From Symbiodinium sp. CCMP2592 (Eukaryota > Sar > Dinophyceae > Suessiales > Symbiodiniaceae), in contig CAJNDT010002057.1 of NCBI GenBank assembly GCA_905221615.1, positions 636,044-700,043 on the forward strand: a stretch of 64,000 nucleotides of DNA, in the 5' to 3' direction. The notes under the pieces were generated by a model, which worked only from the letters and a program-made list of their open reading frames with translations, was not told the origin of the DNA and did not search any database. Below are positions 43,308 to 53,484 of the stretch, one piece after another. The translations under genes were made by a program, and so were the position numbers. Each line of letters starts with the position of its first letter. Positions within the stretch are counted from its first letter, which is position 1.

Positions 43308-46300
43308 CGCAACTCCAGGCGGCCATGACTATGCAAATGGGCTTACAAGCAGCGAAGCCGGAACAGATCCGGCCGGGCATGGCAGCATCAGAGCTGCCCA
43401 AGCTTCATGAAGCGGACGAGATGGCGGCGATCAATGTTGGTGACTGGCTACATGGGCTCAGTGGGCCTATGGGGGATCTGACGGACGGAAGCTCAGTGTG
43501 GTGGTCCAATGTGTTGGAAAGCCTCAACGCCTACTACCAGGACTATGTTACGGCGACGGCGGTGAAGAAGCTACAGTTGAAGGCGGATGGTTACGCTTCG
43601 GAGCTCCTTCGCGAGGGCAAGTGGGTTCGAGTGGACAAACGGGCGGCTTCGATGTTACTGCAGGCGATACCAGAGGGAATCCGTTCGGAGGTGCTTGTGC
43701 AAAGCACCTTGGCCATCTTGGCGAGGATCCTCACGATCTACAGGCCGGGTTCGGCAGTGGAGAGACAGCAGGTGCTCAAGGCGCTTGAGATGCCGGCGGT
43801 GGCTAACAGCCCAATGGAGCTGGTGGAGGCATTGAGGAAATGGGCGAGATGGTTGAAGAGGGCTCAGGATTTGGGACTTCAGGTTCCGGACGCGTCAATA
43901 CTCCTACGTGGACTTGACAATGCCTCGAAGTCGCAGCTGGAAAGACATGGAGAAGTTCAGTTCAGGACCAACATGCTGCGCTTCAGTTTGGAGCTGGACT
44001 CTTCACCATCGGTGACCTCGGTTGTGAAGCTACATCACCACCTGTTGGCAGAGTTCGAACAGCTAGCCTATCGAGGTCGGGGAAAAGGAGGCTCAACAAC
44101 TACTATGCCATCACTCAAGCCTATGACTACTGCGGAGGGACCAGGGGCCTCTACACCAAAAGGGGGAACCTCACCTACTACTACCTCAGGACCCAAGCCG
44201 TGCAAGTTCTACTCCTCGGAGGCCGGATGTCAGCGAGCCAATTGCAGGTTCAGTCACGACTGGAACAGCTTCGCCAAGGAAGACCGCGGCGACCGATGCA
44301 AGGGATGTGGGGCTCGAGGACACATGAGGAAGAATTGCCCGGTGAAGGCCGGGGATGGCGGCTCCAAGGCGGACGATGGCAAGGGCAAGGGACAGCCTAA
44401 GGTGCGAGCGGCGGCTACTACTGGTCACCGAGGATCAGAAGGGAAGCGAGATGATGGCACAGTACCCTCAGGTGATCCTCAACCATCTTCCTCTACTACA
44501 ACCTCAGCCTCAGCAAGCATGGATTCGAACTCTACCACGGCACAGGCCCCAGCTTCATCAACTCAGGAGATGGACGAGTTCCTGAGAAACGCCACACAGG
44601 TGTTAAAGATGATGACGGACAAGCAGAGTGGTGGAGATGGTGGCGGAGCGCCGTCAATGAAGATGCTGAAGAAGGCGGTCCGGGAGTATGAGGAGAAGAT
44701 GGCACTGCTGGACTCAGGGGCGACTCACCCACTGCGGGCAGCAACGGAGCCGGAATGGTCGACTGCTCCAGAGGTGGACGTGGTGGTGGCAGGGGACCAG
44801 GTGAAGCGCATGCGACAAAATCACACGGGGACTCTGTTGATGGAGCCGTCGCCAAAGAAGACACAAACCATTATCCCGATGGGCAGCTTGATCTCACTTC
44901 TCGGCTATGAGGTGAGCTGGACGCGACGCCGATGCATTCTTCGAGCACCTGATGGAGAAGAAGTTGTTCTTAAGGTTTCAGGCGGGTGTCCCGAGTTGAG
45001 CGAAACTGCCGCGTTGGAGCTGATCTCGAAGATTGAGGCGGAAAAGCTTGAGAGGCTAAGGAGGAGTACGGTGGAAACGGAAAGGGCTACGCTGCGAGCT
45101 CAAATGGTGGAGGTCAATACGATATGGGAGCGAAGCCTAAGGACCTACGTCGAGGACGGGAAGTTCGAAGATGGGTTCCGGGCGGTGGTTTCCATGCCTT
45201 GGTGTCAGGACCTCCCAAAGGAGCACCTTGTGAAGTTGGCGGTGGATGTGCCAGGCACAGATGCGAAGGCCTGGGAGCTTATGAAGACCCTCGGGTTTAA
45301 TCGGAGGATGCGGAAGCGGCTCATGCACAAGGACTGGGTTGTCAAGTTCTTCAGTGGAGCGCGAGGGCCGTTGGATAAAGTCTTCAGGCCCGTGGAGTCC
45401 AGCCAGACGGTTGTGGTGGATGTGGACTTGATGCGCGACGCTCAGTGGGATATGCTTCGTGAAGGTGATGGCATTTACAAACTGCTTATGTGGGGTGCTT
45501 CTACGGGCAGACTAGCAGCGGCTATGGCATCGGTTCCAAACACCTGTTCGTATGAGCACCTCCTTCGGCTGATGATGATCACTGAGGTGGCAAAGGAGGG
45601 ACGCAAGGCTTCGTGTGAGCAGATGGATATCCCGGATGATGGGGTAGCAGTGGCGCTGTGGGCGTCATCGGAGGTGGAAGAGGACCCCAGTGCGAAGGCC
45701 ATCGGCAAACAGTGGTTCAAGGATTGGACTATGCGCTGCTGGTTTAACCTTCTTCACTTCGAGCAAGGAGGATTAGGACACCCGATGCGGAGACCTACTA
45801 CGATGGCTACCAATATGGATATCACGGAGCTGAGGGGTGTTCGTGACGAGCGTGCCGAAGAAGGGGAGTGGGGATCTCGTTCTACCTGGGCGCCTATGAT
45901 GCTACACTCATTGGTGCAAGGATGGAAACGATGGAAGGCTCGTTTGGGATGGTATTCGAGAATGGTCAAGACTATGAAGGCAGCTGACAGGCGAGCGTGG
46001 GAAAGGCATTTGGCCAACGACCACGTACCTCATCGACCAGATTGCCTACAATGTGTTCACAACTCTACGGGTCGTCCTCACCGAAGGTGCCTTCACAAGG
46101 ACTGTTACGTCTTAAGTGCAGATACGTTGGGTCCAGTTAGAGTTCCGGGTCCCAAGGGCGAGAAGTTTGCGGTCGTGTTCACCTACCAGTACCCCAAGCA
46201 GAAGATGTGCTCTGAGGACAATGAGGTTCTGGAGGAGGAGCTTGAAGGGTGGGACTTGGACGTGAAGGGACCGACCATAGAAGCTCAAGACGAAGTTCAC

Positions 46301-49300
46301 GAGGATGAGGACCTAGCCGACTACAGTCCAGACGCGGAGCCCGGGGTGGAGCTCACTGAGGAGCAGAAGGAGATGATCAAGGAACTTCCTCTACTACCAC
46401 CTGGAGATGCGGAAGCCTCAACAACTACCCGGAGGGAGCCTGCGAAAGCGAGCGAGGACTGGTGGGAGTTCAGGGAAGCCGAAGGACTCGTTGTAAGACA
46501 TCATGTACTACCACGAACCACGCTGTTTCGTCCTACGTCTACCAATGGGTGTCCAGTGCCCGCCTTCAAGCTAGAACCTACTCGGATCACGGAGGTCAAG
46601 TATGCTGGTGGAGGAGTGGAGACCGAAACGTCGGACTGGCATGGACCGAAGTCAGGGGCAAGGGCTTTAGAAAGAAGGTGGACGGGATCTTCGAGGTTTC
46701 GGGTTTCGGCGGCGGAGATCGAAGAGGACGAGGAGGAGTTGCAGCGAGATGAGAGTGCATGGGAGAAGCTCATTGGGGATCTTACCAAGCCTGTGGAAAT
46801 GGAGACGATCTACCTGGTGTACCCCATACGTGCTCGGCGAGGCGGAGAAGTAATGCTTGCGGTTCAGGAGGCGGTGTTGAGGTTGAAGCTGATGGGGCTT
46901 CCAGTGGCCCGCTTGCATTCCGACAGGGGGTCAGAGTTTGCATCAAAAGGGTTGCGAAAGTGGCTGTTGGATAGAGACATCTTCCATACCCGGTCGGAAT
47001 CTTTGGTGCCTCAGACAAATGGACGCGCCGAAAGAGCAGTACGATGGTTCAAGACCAGGGCGAAGACCTTGTTGGCGGAAGCTGAAGTACCCCTGAAGTT
47101 TTGGACGTTGGCCATGCAGCACGCATCCAATCGGAGAGTACATGAGCGATTGGGTTTGACGAAGCCAAAGCTGTTGCAGTTTGGTGAGAAGGTGATGATC
47201 AGGAGGAAGGTGTTTGGAAACAACAAGAAGTACGACCTGACGGATCGTTGGGAGCAAGGGATCTATCTTGGCCTGTCCGACACGATCAAGGGCGGGGCAA
47301 TCGTACTGAGACCGTCTGGGATCATCACCGAAACGTTGAACCTGAAGACGCGGGTGGTGGATCCACATGCACTACTTCGTGAAGCAGCTGTGGAAGAAGC
47401 TGAACATGGGGAAGTTGAAGCCCCTATCATCGACCTACCAGAACCGGACCATCGTCTGAAGGGGAAACAGCCCCCACCGGCACTGAGAGTGTTGGACGCT
47501 TCTGACAGAGAGGAGTGGGTCTTAGTTTCAGCGTTGGAGGTTCAGGAGAAGCATGCCAAGCAGCTGTACGAGATGGGCAAGTTCGATTTGGAGTCGTGTG
47601 CTGAGCTTCTTCGAGAGCTAGAGTTTTCGGGGAAGATGCGAACTAAAGCCCGTGGCGAGGAGGCGAAGTCGATGATCCTTGGAGGTTATGTGCATGGAGG
47701 ACTTCGTGGGGCGTCCAAGGAATCAAGGAAGCGTCCATGGTTGACCAAGTACCTCAACATGGTGATGCGACAAAAGGCAGCGGAGGACCTTGGGGATCAA
47801 TGGAGTTGGACGTCGATTGGGATCTTCAAGGCAAAGGACGTTCCACCGCACCGGGATATGCGGAACCGGCCACAGTCGAAGAACTACGTGATGGAAGTGC
47901 GTGGGAAAGGCCGAGCGGGATTGTGGATGGAGCAGGATCCTAAAGACGGAGATCTAGAAGAGGATGTTCATTTGGTGGAGCAACAGTTACCGGATGGACA
48001 AGTCAAGAAGGGGAAGGTCGTTTGTGTTCAGGGGAGACTCGTGGAGTTTGATCCAAGGAGGCGTCATGCTTACGTTGCTGAAGGTGAAGATCAGTGGTTG
48101 CTGGCTGCATTTACCCCCTTGGGTGTGGATAAGCTCCCGGTGGACTCTAAGGCGTATTTGGCTCAATGCGGTTTTCCTTTGACGGGAACTGGAGCTGAAT
48201 GTGAGGTGGAGGATGATGAGGAGCTCTACAACATGTTCATGGACGACAGCGACCTCGAGGACGAGATTGAGGAGGAAGCGGTGGAGCAACGGGCTAGACG
48301 TGTGCGCTGTGTACTACAGCAGGAGTTGGAGGAAGTCCCGGCGGCGGGAAGGTCCGAAACATGGGATCGGCAGCTTCAGGAGGAGCTCGAATGCGCTCAG
48401 GAACGGCTGTTGTCTGCTACTACAAGGGCCATGAAGATATCCCCTACCGAGGCAAAGGACTTTGAAGTGGAAAGGCTGTTGGAGTCGCTCCAGGCTCCTC
48501 TCGAGGTGGTGCACAATGTGAGTCTACCGGAAGTTAAAAGATATGTAAGCAGATGGAAGGATGCGATCCTCAAGGAGGTGAAGGCCTTGGTAGATTCGGG
48601 AACGGTGCGGCGTTTGCAGCCTGAACAGGTACGTGAACTTAAACGATGTGGCCTTACTGTTCTACCTGGAAAGGCTGTATTTACTGCAAAGCCACCCTCC
48701 GAATCTGCGGGTCCTGTTTGGTACCGCCGGAAATGTCGAATTGTCGTCTGTGGAAACTACTTGGCCGATGAACCCCTCAATGTGTTTGCGAGTGGCACCT
48801 CGTCTGACTCGCTAAGGACGGCAGTGGCAATTGCTGTCTACCGGAGGTGGGCTGTGGGCTGTACTGACGTGTCCAACGCCTTCACCCTCGCTCCTATGCC
48901 ACGCGACAGACTCTATGGACTGACGCCACCTACTGTGGTGTCAATGGTGGGAGGCTCGGAATGTGGAGAAGTGTGGCTAATAGAACGGGTGCTTTATGGT
49001 TTGAGAGAGGCCCCGCGGCTATGGGGGCTTTTCAGGAATGAGCGGCTAGCGTCGGCCAACATCCCCTACCAGGACAAAGTTGTGATCCTCGAGTGCTTGG
49101 AAACAGAGGAAAACATGTGGAGGATCCTCTACCAGGGCGAGACTGAGCTGCAGGGCCTGATGCTTGTGTACGTGGATGATATCCTTGTACTGTCTTCGGA
49201 GGGCCTCGTAAATGCCATTTACCAGTGGTTGGTGTCGGAATGGAAGTGCTCAAGTTTGGAATGGTTGTCGGAGGGATATATTAGATTCTTGGGGGTTGAA

Positions 49301-50863
49301 CTTCGGAGCTACGAGAAGGGCATCCACCTCTCCCAGTCAGGCTATGTGAGAGATATCCTCAGGCAACATGGTGTTGAAGAAGTTGAGGGTGCTGTTCCCG
49401 TACCATGTACTCGAGAATGGCTACAAGATGAGTCGGAAGGTGAAGACAACGAGCCCGAAGAGTATCTGGTGAAGACGGCACAGAAGATGACTGGAGAGGC
49501 CTTGTGGCTTTCGACACGATCAAGGCCAGAGCTGGCCCACTCGGTGGCATGTATGGCTGCGCGAGCGGCTAAGAATCCTCAGCGGGCTATCCAGATTGGG
49601 AAGAAGATCCTGCAGTTCCTTTCGCGTACGGCGGATTATGGTCTGTGGTTTGAACATGATGAAAGCCAGCCCTTGTTGGTCACGTACTCGGATGCTAGCT
49701 ACGCGCCAGGAGGAGGACGATCATTTGGCTGCATATTGGTGCAGTTAGCGGGCATGGTGGTCACGTGGCGGGCATCGAAGCAACCGGTGATCACCCTCAG
49801 CGTGGCGGAGGCGGAGTTGTACGAGGGCGTTTCGGCTGTCCAAATGGGAATGGGTGTAAAGGCGATGTTGGGTGAGTTGGGCTATGATCCGGTACTACAT
49901 CTTCGAATAGACAATATGGCGGCAAAAGGCCTGGCGTCGGAGAGTCCGGGTTCATGGAAGACTCGACACCTACGTATTCGAGCTCGGTTCCTACGACAAG
50001 AGACGAAAGCCAACCGACTGGTGATCGAGCACTGTCCAGGGCAACTACAAAAGGCAGACATCGGGACGAAGGCGTTTGATGCGCCGAAGTTTCGTGAGCT
50101 ACTTGTGCTATGGAACATAATGGCATGGACGTCTTTGGGGTCCTCAAGGGTGGCTGTGAAAACGTTGCAGAGCTGGACAAAGCCTAAGGTGTTAATGTTC
50201 ATCATGGTGTGTATGGTGATCATAAAGGGCGCTGCTGGAGAAGTTGAAGGGCGGCAAGAGCTACAGCTGGATGGTTCCTTGGAGTTCTACTTGGTGCTGA
50301 TTGTGAGTGTGATCGCGACATTAGCAGTGTGGGAACTTGGAAAGGCCGTAACCAGAAGGTGCTCGAACTGCTTCGACAAGTGGAAAAGGCAGAGGAAAAA
50401 GCAGGCACGGCTTCAACAAAGAACGAAGGAGGCTGTGGAAAGAGAGTTCCAAAGGCAAGCAAGCAGCCCTTTGAGCACGCGAGAAGATCGACGAGGCCAA
50501 GAAGGTGATGAAGTGCGATGGAGGGGGAGTAGGGTGTTTGAGACACCTGAACGAGCGCGGGGAAGTAGGGTGTTCGAGACGCCTGAACGAGCGCGCGCAT
50601 CAACCTCTACGGCGGCTTCTACAACCATGAGGTCAATCAGTACGCAGACGGAGATCGAGTATAGGGGTCCTCAATGGATCGATGCTCGAAGATTGGAAGG
50701 ATTCAATGGTCCTTTCTATGCTACGCCGAATGGAGACTGCATTCATACAGTTCAAGGTTGTCATGGTCAAAGGAATGCTACCGGGCGGTCAAAAACCTTT
50801 CGGCTATGCATGTACTGTGATAGAGATCGCCCACTCATGTTAGTAGGAGCACCTCTAGGCTAA
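43187..50863 (+). CDS. Copia element, gag-pol polyprotein
   Basis: A single frame of 2558 codons. Parts by position: gag-like helical region 43.3-44.1 kb; CCCH-type finger then CCHC knuckle (CKGCGARGHMRKNC) 44.2-44.35 kb; aspartic protease LLDSGATH at 44.7 kb; integrase zinc site and DDE core 46.0-47.1 kb (LSADTLG, LHSDRGSEF, NGRAERAVRW) with a large acidic insert between the first two Asp; an extra domain at 47.74-48.19 kb; reverse transcriptase 48.6-49.3 kb (TDVSNAF, YVDDILVL); RNase H 49.69-50.05 kb; two hydrophobic helices 50.18-50.34 kb; and a Cys/His C-terminus at about 50.74-50.83 kb. The size is large for copia, as seen in dinoflagellates. Confidence 0.9.
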   Translation: MESFGNRGLTPTASNPGEPAKESTTGSRPSSSMEALVQGMTQLQAAMTMQMGLQAAKPEQIRPGMAASELPKLHEADEMAAINVGDWLHGLSGPMGDLTDGSSVWWSNVLESLNAYYQDYVTATAVKKLQLKADGYASELLREGKWVRVDKRAASMLLQAIPEGIRSEVLVQSTLAILARILTIYRPGSAVERQQVLKALEMPAVANSPMELVEALRKWARWLKRAQDLGLQVPDASILLRGLDNASKSQLERHGEVQFRTNMLRFSLELDSSPSVTSVVKLHHHLLAEFEQLAYRGRGKGGSTTTMPSLKPMTTAEGPGASTPKGGTSPTTTSGPKPCKFYSSEAGCQRANCRFSHDWNSFAKEDRGDRCKGCGARGHMRKNCPVKAGDGGSKADDGKGKGQPKVRAAATTGHRGSEGKRDDGTVPSGDPQPSSSTTTSASASMDSNSTTAQAPASSTQEMDEFLRNATQVLKMMTDKQSGGDGGGAPSMKMLKKAVREYEEKMALLDSGATHPLRAATEPEWSTAPEVDVVVAGDQVKRMRQNHTGTLLMEPSPKKTQTIIPMGSLISLLGYEVSWTRRRCILRAPDGEEVVLKVSGGCPELSETAALELISKIEAEKLERLRRSTVETERATLRAQMVEVNTIWERSLRTYVEDGKFEDGFRAVVSMPWCQDLPKEHLVKLAVDVPGTDAKAWELMKTLGFNRRMRKRLMHKDWVVKFFSGARGPLDKVFRPVESSQTVVVDVDLMRDAQWDMLREGDGIYKLLMWGASTGRLAAAMASVPNTCSYEHLLRLMMITEVAKEGRKASCEQMDIPDDGVAVALWASSEVEEDPSAKAIGKQWFKDWTMRCWFNLLHFEQGGLGHPMRRPTTMATNMDITELRGVRDERAEEGEWGSRSTWAPMMLHSLVQGWKRWKARLGWYSRMVKTMKAADRRAWERHLANDHVPHRPDCLQCVHNSTGRPHRRCLHKDCYVLSADTLGPVRVPGPKGEKFAVVFTYQYPKQKMCSEDNEVLEEELEGWDLDVKGPTIEAQDEVHEDEDLADYSPDAEPGVELTEEQKEMIKELPLLPPGDAEASTTTRREPAKASEDWWEFREAEGLVVRHHVLPRTTLFRPTSTNGCPVPAFKLEPTRITEVKYAGGGVETETSDWHGPKSGARALERRWTGSSRFRVSAAEIEEDEEELQRDESAWEKLIGDLTKPVEMETIYLVYPIRARRGGEVMLAVQEAVLRLKLMGLPVARLHSDRGSEFASKGLRKWLLDRDIFHTRSESLVPQTNGRAERAVRWFKTRAKTLLAEAEVPLKFWTLAMQHASNRRVHERLGLTKPKLLQFGEKVMIRRKVFGNNKKYDLTDRWEQGIYLGLSDTIKGGAIVLRPSGIITETLNLKTRVVDPHALLREAAVEEAEHGEVEAPIIDLPEPDHRLKGKQPPPALRVLDASDREEWVLVSALEVQEKHAKQLYEMGKFDLESCAELLRELEFSGKMRTKARGEEAKSMILGGYVHGGLRGASKESRKRPWLTKYLNMVMRQKAAEDLGDQWSWTSIGIFKAKDVPPHRDMRNRPQSKNYVMEVRGKGRAGLWMEQDPKDGDLEEDVHLVEQQLPDGQVKKGKVVCVQGRLVEFDPRRRHAYVAEGEDQWLLAAFTPLGVDKLPVDSKAYLAQCGFPLTGTGAECEVEDDEELYNMFMDDSDLEDEIEEEAVEQRARRVRCVLQQELEEVPAAGRSETWDRQLQEELECAQERLLSATTRAMKISPTEAKDFEVERLLESLQAPLEVVHNVSLPEVKRYVSRWKDAILKEVKALVDSGTVRRLQPEQVRELKRCGLTVLPGKAVFTAKPPSESAGPVWYRRKCRIVVCGNYLADEPLNVFASGTSSDSLRTAVAIAVYRRWAVGCTDVSNAFTLAPMPRDRLYGLTPPTVVSMVGGSECGEVWLIERVLYGLREAPRLWGLFRNERLASANIPYQDKVVILECLETEENMWRILYQGETELQGLMLVYVDDILVLSSEGLVNAIYQWLVSEWKCSSLEWLSEGYIRFLGVELRSYEKGIHLSQSGYVRDILRQHGVEEVEGAVPVPCTREWLQDESEGEDNEPEEYLVKTAQKMTGEALWLSTRSRPELAHSVACMAARAAKNPQRAIQIGKKILQFLSRTADYGLWFEHDESQPLLVTYSDASYAPGGGRSFGCILVQLAGMVVTWRASKQPVITLSVAEAELYEGVSAVQMGMGVKAMLGELGYDPVLHLRIDNMAAKGLASESPGSWKTRHLRIRARFLRQETKANRLVIEHCPGQLQKADIGTKAFDAPKFRELLVLWNIMAWTSLGSSRVAVKTLQSWTKPKVLMFIMVCMVIIKGAAGEVEGRQELQLDGSLEFYLVLIVSVIATLAVWELGKAVTRRCSNCFDKWKRQRKKQARLQQRTKEAVEREFQRQASSPLSTREDRRGQEGDEVRWRGSRVFETPERARGSRVFETPERARASTSTAASTTMRSISTQTEIEYRGPQWIDARRLEGFNGPFYATPNGDCIHTVQGCHGQRNATGRSKTFRLCMYCDRDRPLMLVGAPLG

Positions 50864-50886
50864 AGCAGCCACGAGGTGAGGAGGAG

Positions 50887-51063
50887 TGCAGAGTGATCAA
50901 TCTTCCAGTGTGGCTGTCGCGGAAGCCCAATGTACAACCCGCTTCACCGATGCGATGGCTCAAGGCTCAAGGTCGGAAAAAAGGTGAGTGCGCTGCGCTT
51001 AGGCATGGCGACTCCGAGTGACGATCACGTTTTAGCCCAGCTACCGGCTGCCTATGAGCAACA
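50887..51063 (+). repeat. 3' LTR of the copia element
   Basis: 177 bp, identical to the 5' copy at every base compared. It is followed directly by the AAACC target duplicate. Confidence 0.95.
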
Positions 51064-51101
51064 AAACCCTAAACCTCTCTTACTAAGTCTATAACACAGC
51101 T

Positions 51102-51206
51102 ACCTTAACCTACCAAATGCTGTTTTTGTGTAGGTTCTTATTTTATGAACCCTAACGTGGATTTTATAGGGGCCCTACAAAAAAGTAGGTTTTGGTAGGT
51201 CAAGGT
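51102..51206. mobile_element. Fold-back element, family D
   Basis: Full copy 40 bp outside the 3' LTR of the copia element. Confidence 0.85.
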
Positions 51207-51225
51207 ACTTACTAATTACCCTCGA

Positions 51226-51306
51226 CTCTCCGAGTCCCTGCACTGCGTGCGAGCATCCTCCAGGGGCCACCGGTGGTCAACGTCGGCAACTTTGCCGCTA
51301 AAACTC
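51226..51306 (-). CDS. Candidate exon, unassigned
   Basis: Minus-strand stretch reading SGKVADVDHRWPLEDARTQC then RDSES. It lies just outside the 3' LTR of the copia element, beyond a family D fold-back. If it belongs with the islands at 52.4-56.4 kb, the copia element may sit in an intron or just after this gene. Confidence 0.4.
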
Positions 51307-51309
51307 TGG

Positions 51310-52420
51310 ACTTTCAAGTTACAGGGTTTAGGGTTCAGGGTATAGGATGTACTGGGGTGGAGGGTTAAAGGTTTAGGGTTTAGGGTTGAAACTTGTATTC
51401 AACAATGGTTCCTCGCTGGACCAAAGCAGCATTCAAGGATTTGTGGGCTCAGGGGTTTCATGGCATAGCAGGGAGTTTTTGGGAGCTTTCGGGCTCAGGG
51501 CTCAAGCCTTCCGAAGAGAGTGGCCGGTGTTTGCTGCACTTTGATGCGGCCGGGGTGTTGTAGGGCGGCTCTACGTGGCTCTCATTTTGCTGCGTGGTCT
51601 GTCAGGTTTGTGTAAGGCCCTACCGAGTGTCGGGGTGCATGGTTGAGTTTGGAGTGTAGGGTCTGGGAATCTGGGATTCGGCGGAGCTGTCTAAGCTTGT
51701 GCACAAGGACTTGCAGGCTTACGGCTTAAGGGCGCACAGGTGCAGGGGGTTGCAGTGTTGGGGATACGTGGGGCTGGTCTGGCTGAGGGTGAACATGTGA
51801 TGAGGTCTTGATCCGAAAATGCGGGCATGACAGAGCCACTTAGAGGTGGAACACATGTTTACATGTCTAGCAAAAGGTGCCTAGGCCATGCCTGGCTGCC
51901 GAGGCAAACAGACAGCCAGTTTGACTATTTATACGCACATAGTTGCCCTCCACCCCAAGCCCGAAACCCTGAACATGAACCAGCAGGGACAGGGAACGGT
52001 ATAATTACAAGGGAGCTTGCGATTGAAGAGCCGCGAGATATTGAATGAAAAGCGAAACGTGGCACTGTAAGCTTGCAGTCTTATTCCAATGTAAGCACAA
52101 GTGCAGGGTTTGGGGCTCAAAACCGCGCTCGATCGCAACATAGACCGATCCTCACCCAAGCCACACGATACCTAAAACCTAAACCCCACACCGTCAGCCC
52201 TAGAACCCTCATCCCCAGCATCGATAAAAAAATGTGGCAGCAGGCGACCCTGAGCCCAAGGTGAACAAAGATGCTATGGCCACGACCTGACAACTTAGCG
52301 CCGGCCTTCTGACAATTGGGCTTAGGATTTGCAGTGCAGTTAGGGTATGTTTAAGGTTGAGGATTTCAGGGTTGAGGGTTTAGGGCTCTGAGTGTTTATG
52401 TGGTTGGGTCCCATTAAACC
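51310..52420. other. No firm gene
   Basis: Few telomere-like units; weak frames on both strands (plus 51827-52048). Nothing recognised. Confidence 0.5.
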
Positions 52421-52422
52421 AT

Positions 52423-52500
52423 CTGCTGCTGCGATTCCAGGCACGGACCTCGGGGAGCCTTGCGGAACCACTCTTGCAAGTGCCTCTGCTCTAGAATGTA
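52423..52500 (-). CDS. Candidate exon, unassigned
   Basis: Minus-strand open stretch reading EQRHLQEWFRKAPRGPC then LESQQQ. Codon use and the lack of telomere-like sequence mark it as an exon island, on the same strand and near the 52.7-kb island. No family recognised. Confidence 0.4.
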
Positions 52501-52554
52501 AGGGCCCTGCGAATCCATCATCTAGGATACGGTCATCAGCAGGTATTTGCCCAC

Positions 52555-52665
52555 ACCCTAAACGCTAAACCCTAAAACCCTAAACCCTAAAACCCTAAAC
52601 CCTAAACCAAAAACCCTAAAACCCTACACCCTAAACCCTAAACCCCAAAACCTAAACCACCCAAA
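52555..52665. repeat. Telomere-like tract
   Basis: Nearly pure CCCTAAAACCCTAAA units. Confidence 0.9.
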
Positions 52666-52666
52666 G

Positions 52667-52728
52667 CTTTTCAGAACTGCTCTAGCCGCCTCCTCGGCGA
52701 AGTCTTCTCTCGCCTGGCCGCTTAAAAC
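52667..52728 (-). CDS. Candidate exon, acidic helix
   Basis: After an AG|G acceptor the minus strand reads AREDFAEEAARAVLKSFG, an amphipathic acidic helix. It lies in a repeat-free island just before a family E fold-back element. It could be a cytoplasmic part of the channel gene or another gene. Confidence 0.4.
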
Positions 52729-52732
52729 AGGG

Positions 52733-52880
52733 AGACCTTAATAATTAGAATAGGGTTTTGAAGTTTGAGGGTGATGCGGGCGAAAGCCGGTCGACGAAGA
52801 GCGATAGGGTTTGGGGGTATATTATACCATAAATATCATATAAGGAGCCCCCAAAACCCTATTCTAGTTATCAAGGCCCC
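52733..52880. mobile_element. Fold-back element, family E, with a small insert
   Basis: Full copy split by 45 unrelated bases (52759-52803) between a 9-bp duplication ATAGGGTTT. Confidence 0.8.
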
Positions 52881-52961
52881 TTACATTAATGAGAGGCTGA
52901 GGCCGCTGGCGCAATGAGGGGTTGAGGAGTCGGGGGTTCGGGGCTTCCCCGGAGGGTCCAT

Positions 52962-53058
52962 ACCTTAACCGGCCAAACCCTGCTTCTTTGTAGGTTCTTG
53001 TTTTGAACCCTAATATGGTTTTTGTAGCGGCCCTGCAAAAAAGTAGGTTTTGGTAGGA
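52962..53058. mobile_element. Fold-back element, family D
   Basis: Full copy, right end running into a family I-like element. Confidence 0.8.
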
Positions 53059-53069
53059 AAAAGGGAAAT

Positions 53070-53155
53070 ACTACCTAGGTCCCATAAGACCATCCCTATT
53101 AGGGTTTCGGGGGCCTAATTCCACAATGGTAGTATATCTGGACCCTCTGGGTTCT
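53070..53155. mobile_element. Fold-back element, family I
   Basis: Related copy with one diverged arm. Confidence 0.65.
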
Positions 53156-53484
53156 AAGTTTGTTTTAAAGGCTTAAAGGGCAATGGACTTTCTCTCCGCA
53201 GAGGTCGCGTCGTTTAGGTTTCAGGGTTTAGGGTTTCAGGGGTTTTAGGGCTTGGGGTTTAGCTAGGGGCTTAAGGGCTTTTGGAGGGTTCAGGGTTCAG
53301 CGTTTACGGGCTGAGGGTTCAGATCGTAGATTTCCATGGGAACCACAGATGCGAAGACTCCGTACAACAGTAACGTCTAAGTTAGTTGTTGTATCTCAGC
53401 CACATGCAAGCCCTGAACAGGAAATGTAACACGAGCAGGGATTCGACACTTTGCAAACCGCATGTTCTAGCTGTTTCTTCAGGC

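Larger units (their letters stand above)
41519..51063 (+). mobile_element. Ty1/copia LTR retrotransposon, apparently whole
   Basis: A 9,545-bp element with 177-bp terminal repeats beginning TG and ending CA. It is flanked by a 5-bp target duplication AAACC (41514-41518 and 51064-51068), so it landed in a CCCTAAACC-type tract. A purine-rich stretch (about 50873-50886) precedes the 3' LTR. Two long overlapping frames carry, in order, a Gly/Pro-rich N-terminal protein, gag with zinc fingers, aspartic protease, integrase, an extra domain, reverse transcriptase, RNase H and a C-terminal extension with membrane helices. Integrase before reverse transcriptase defines copia. The LTRs are identical by eye, so the insertion is very recent. 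No obvious breaks seen. Confidence 0.95.
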
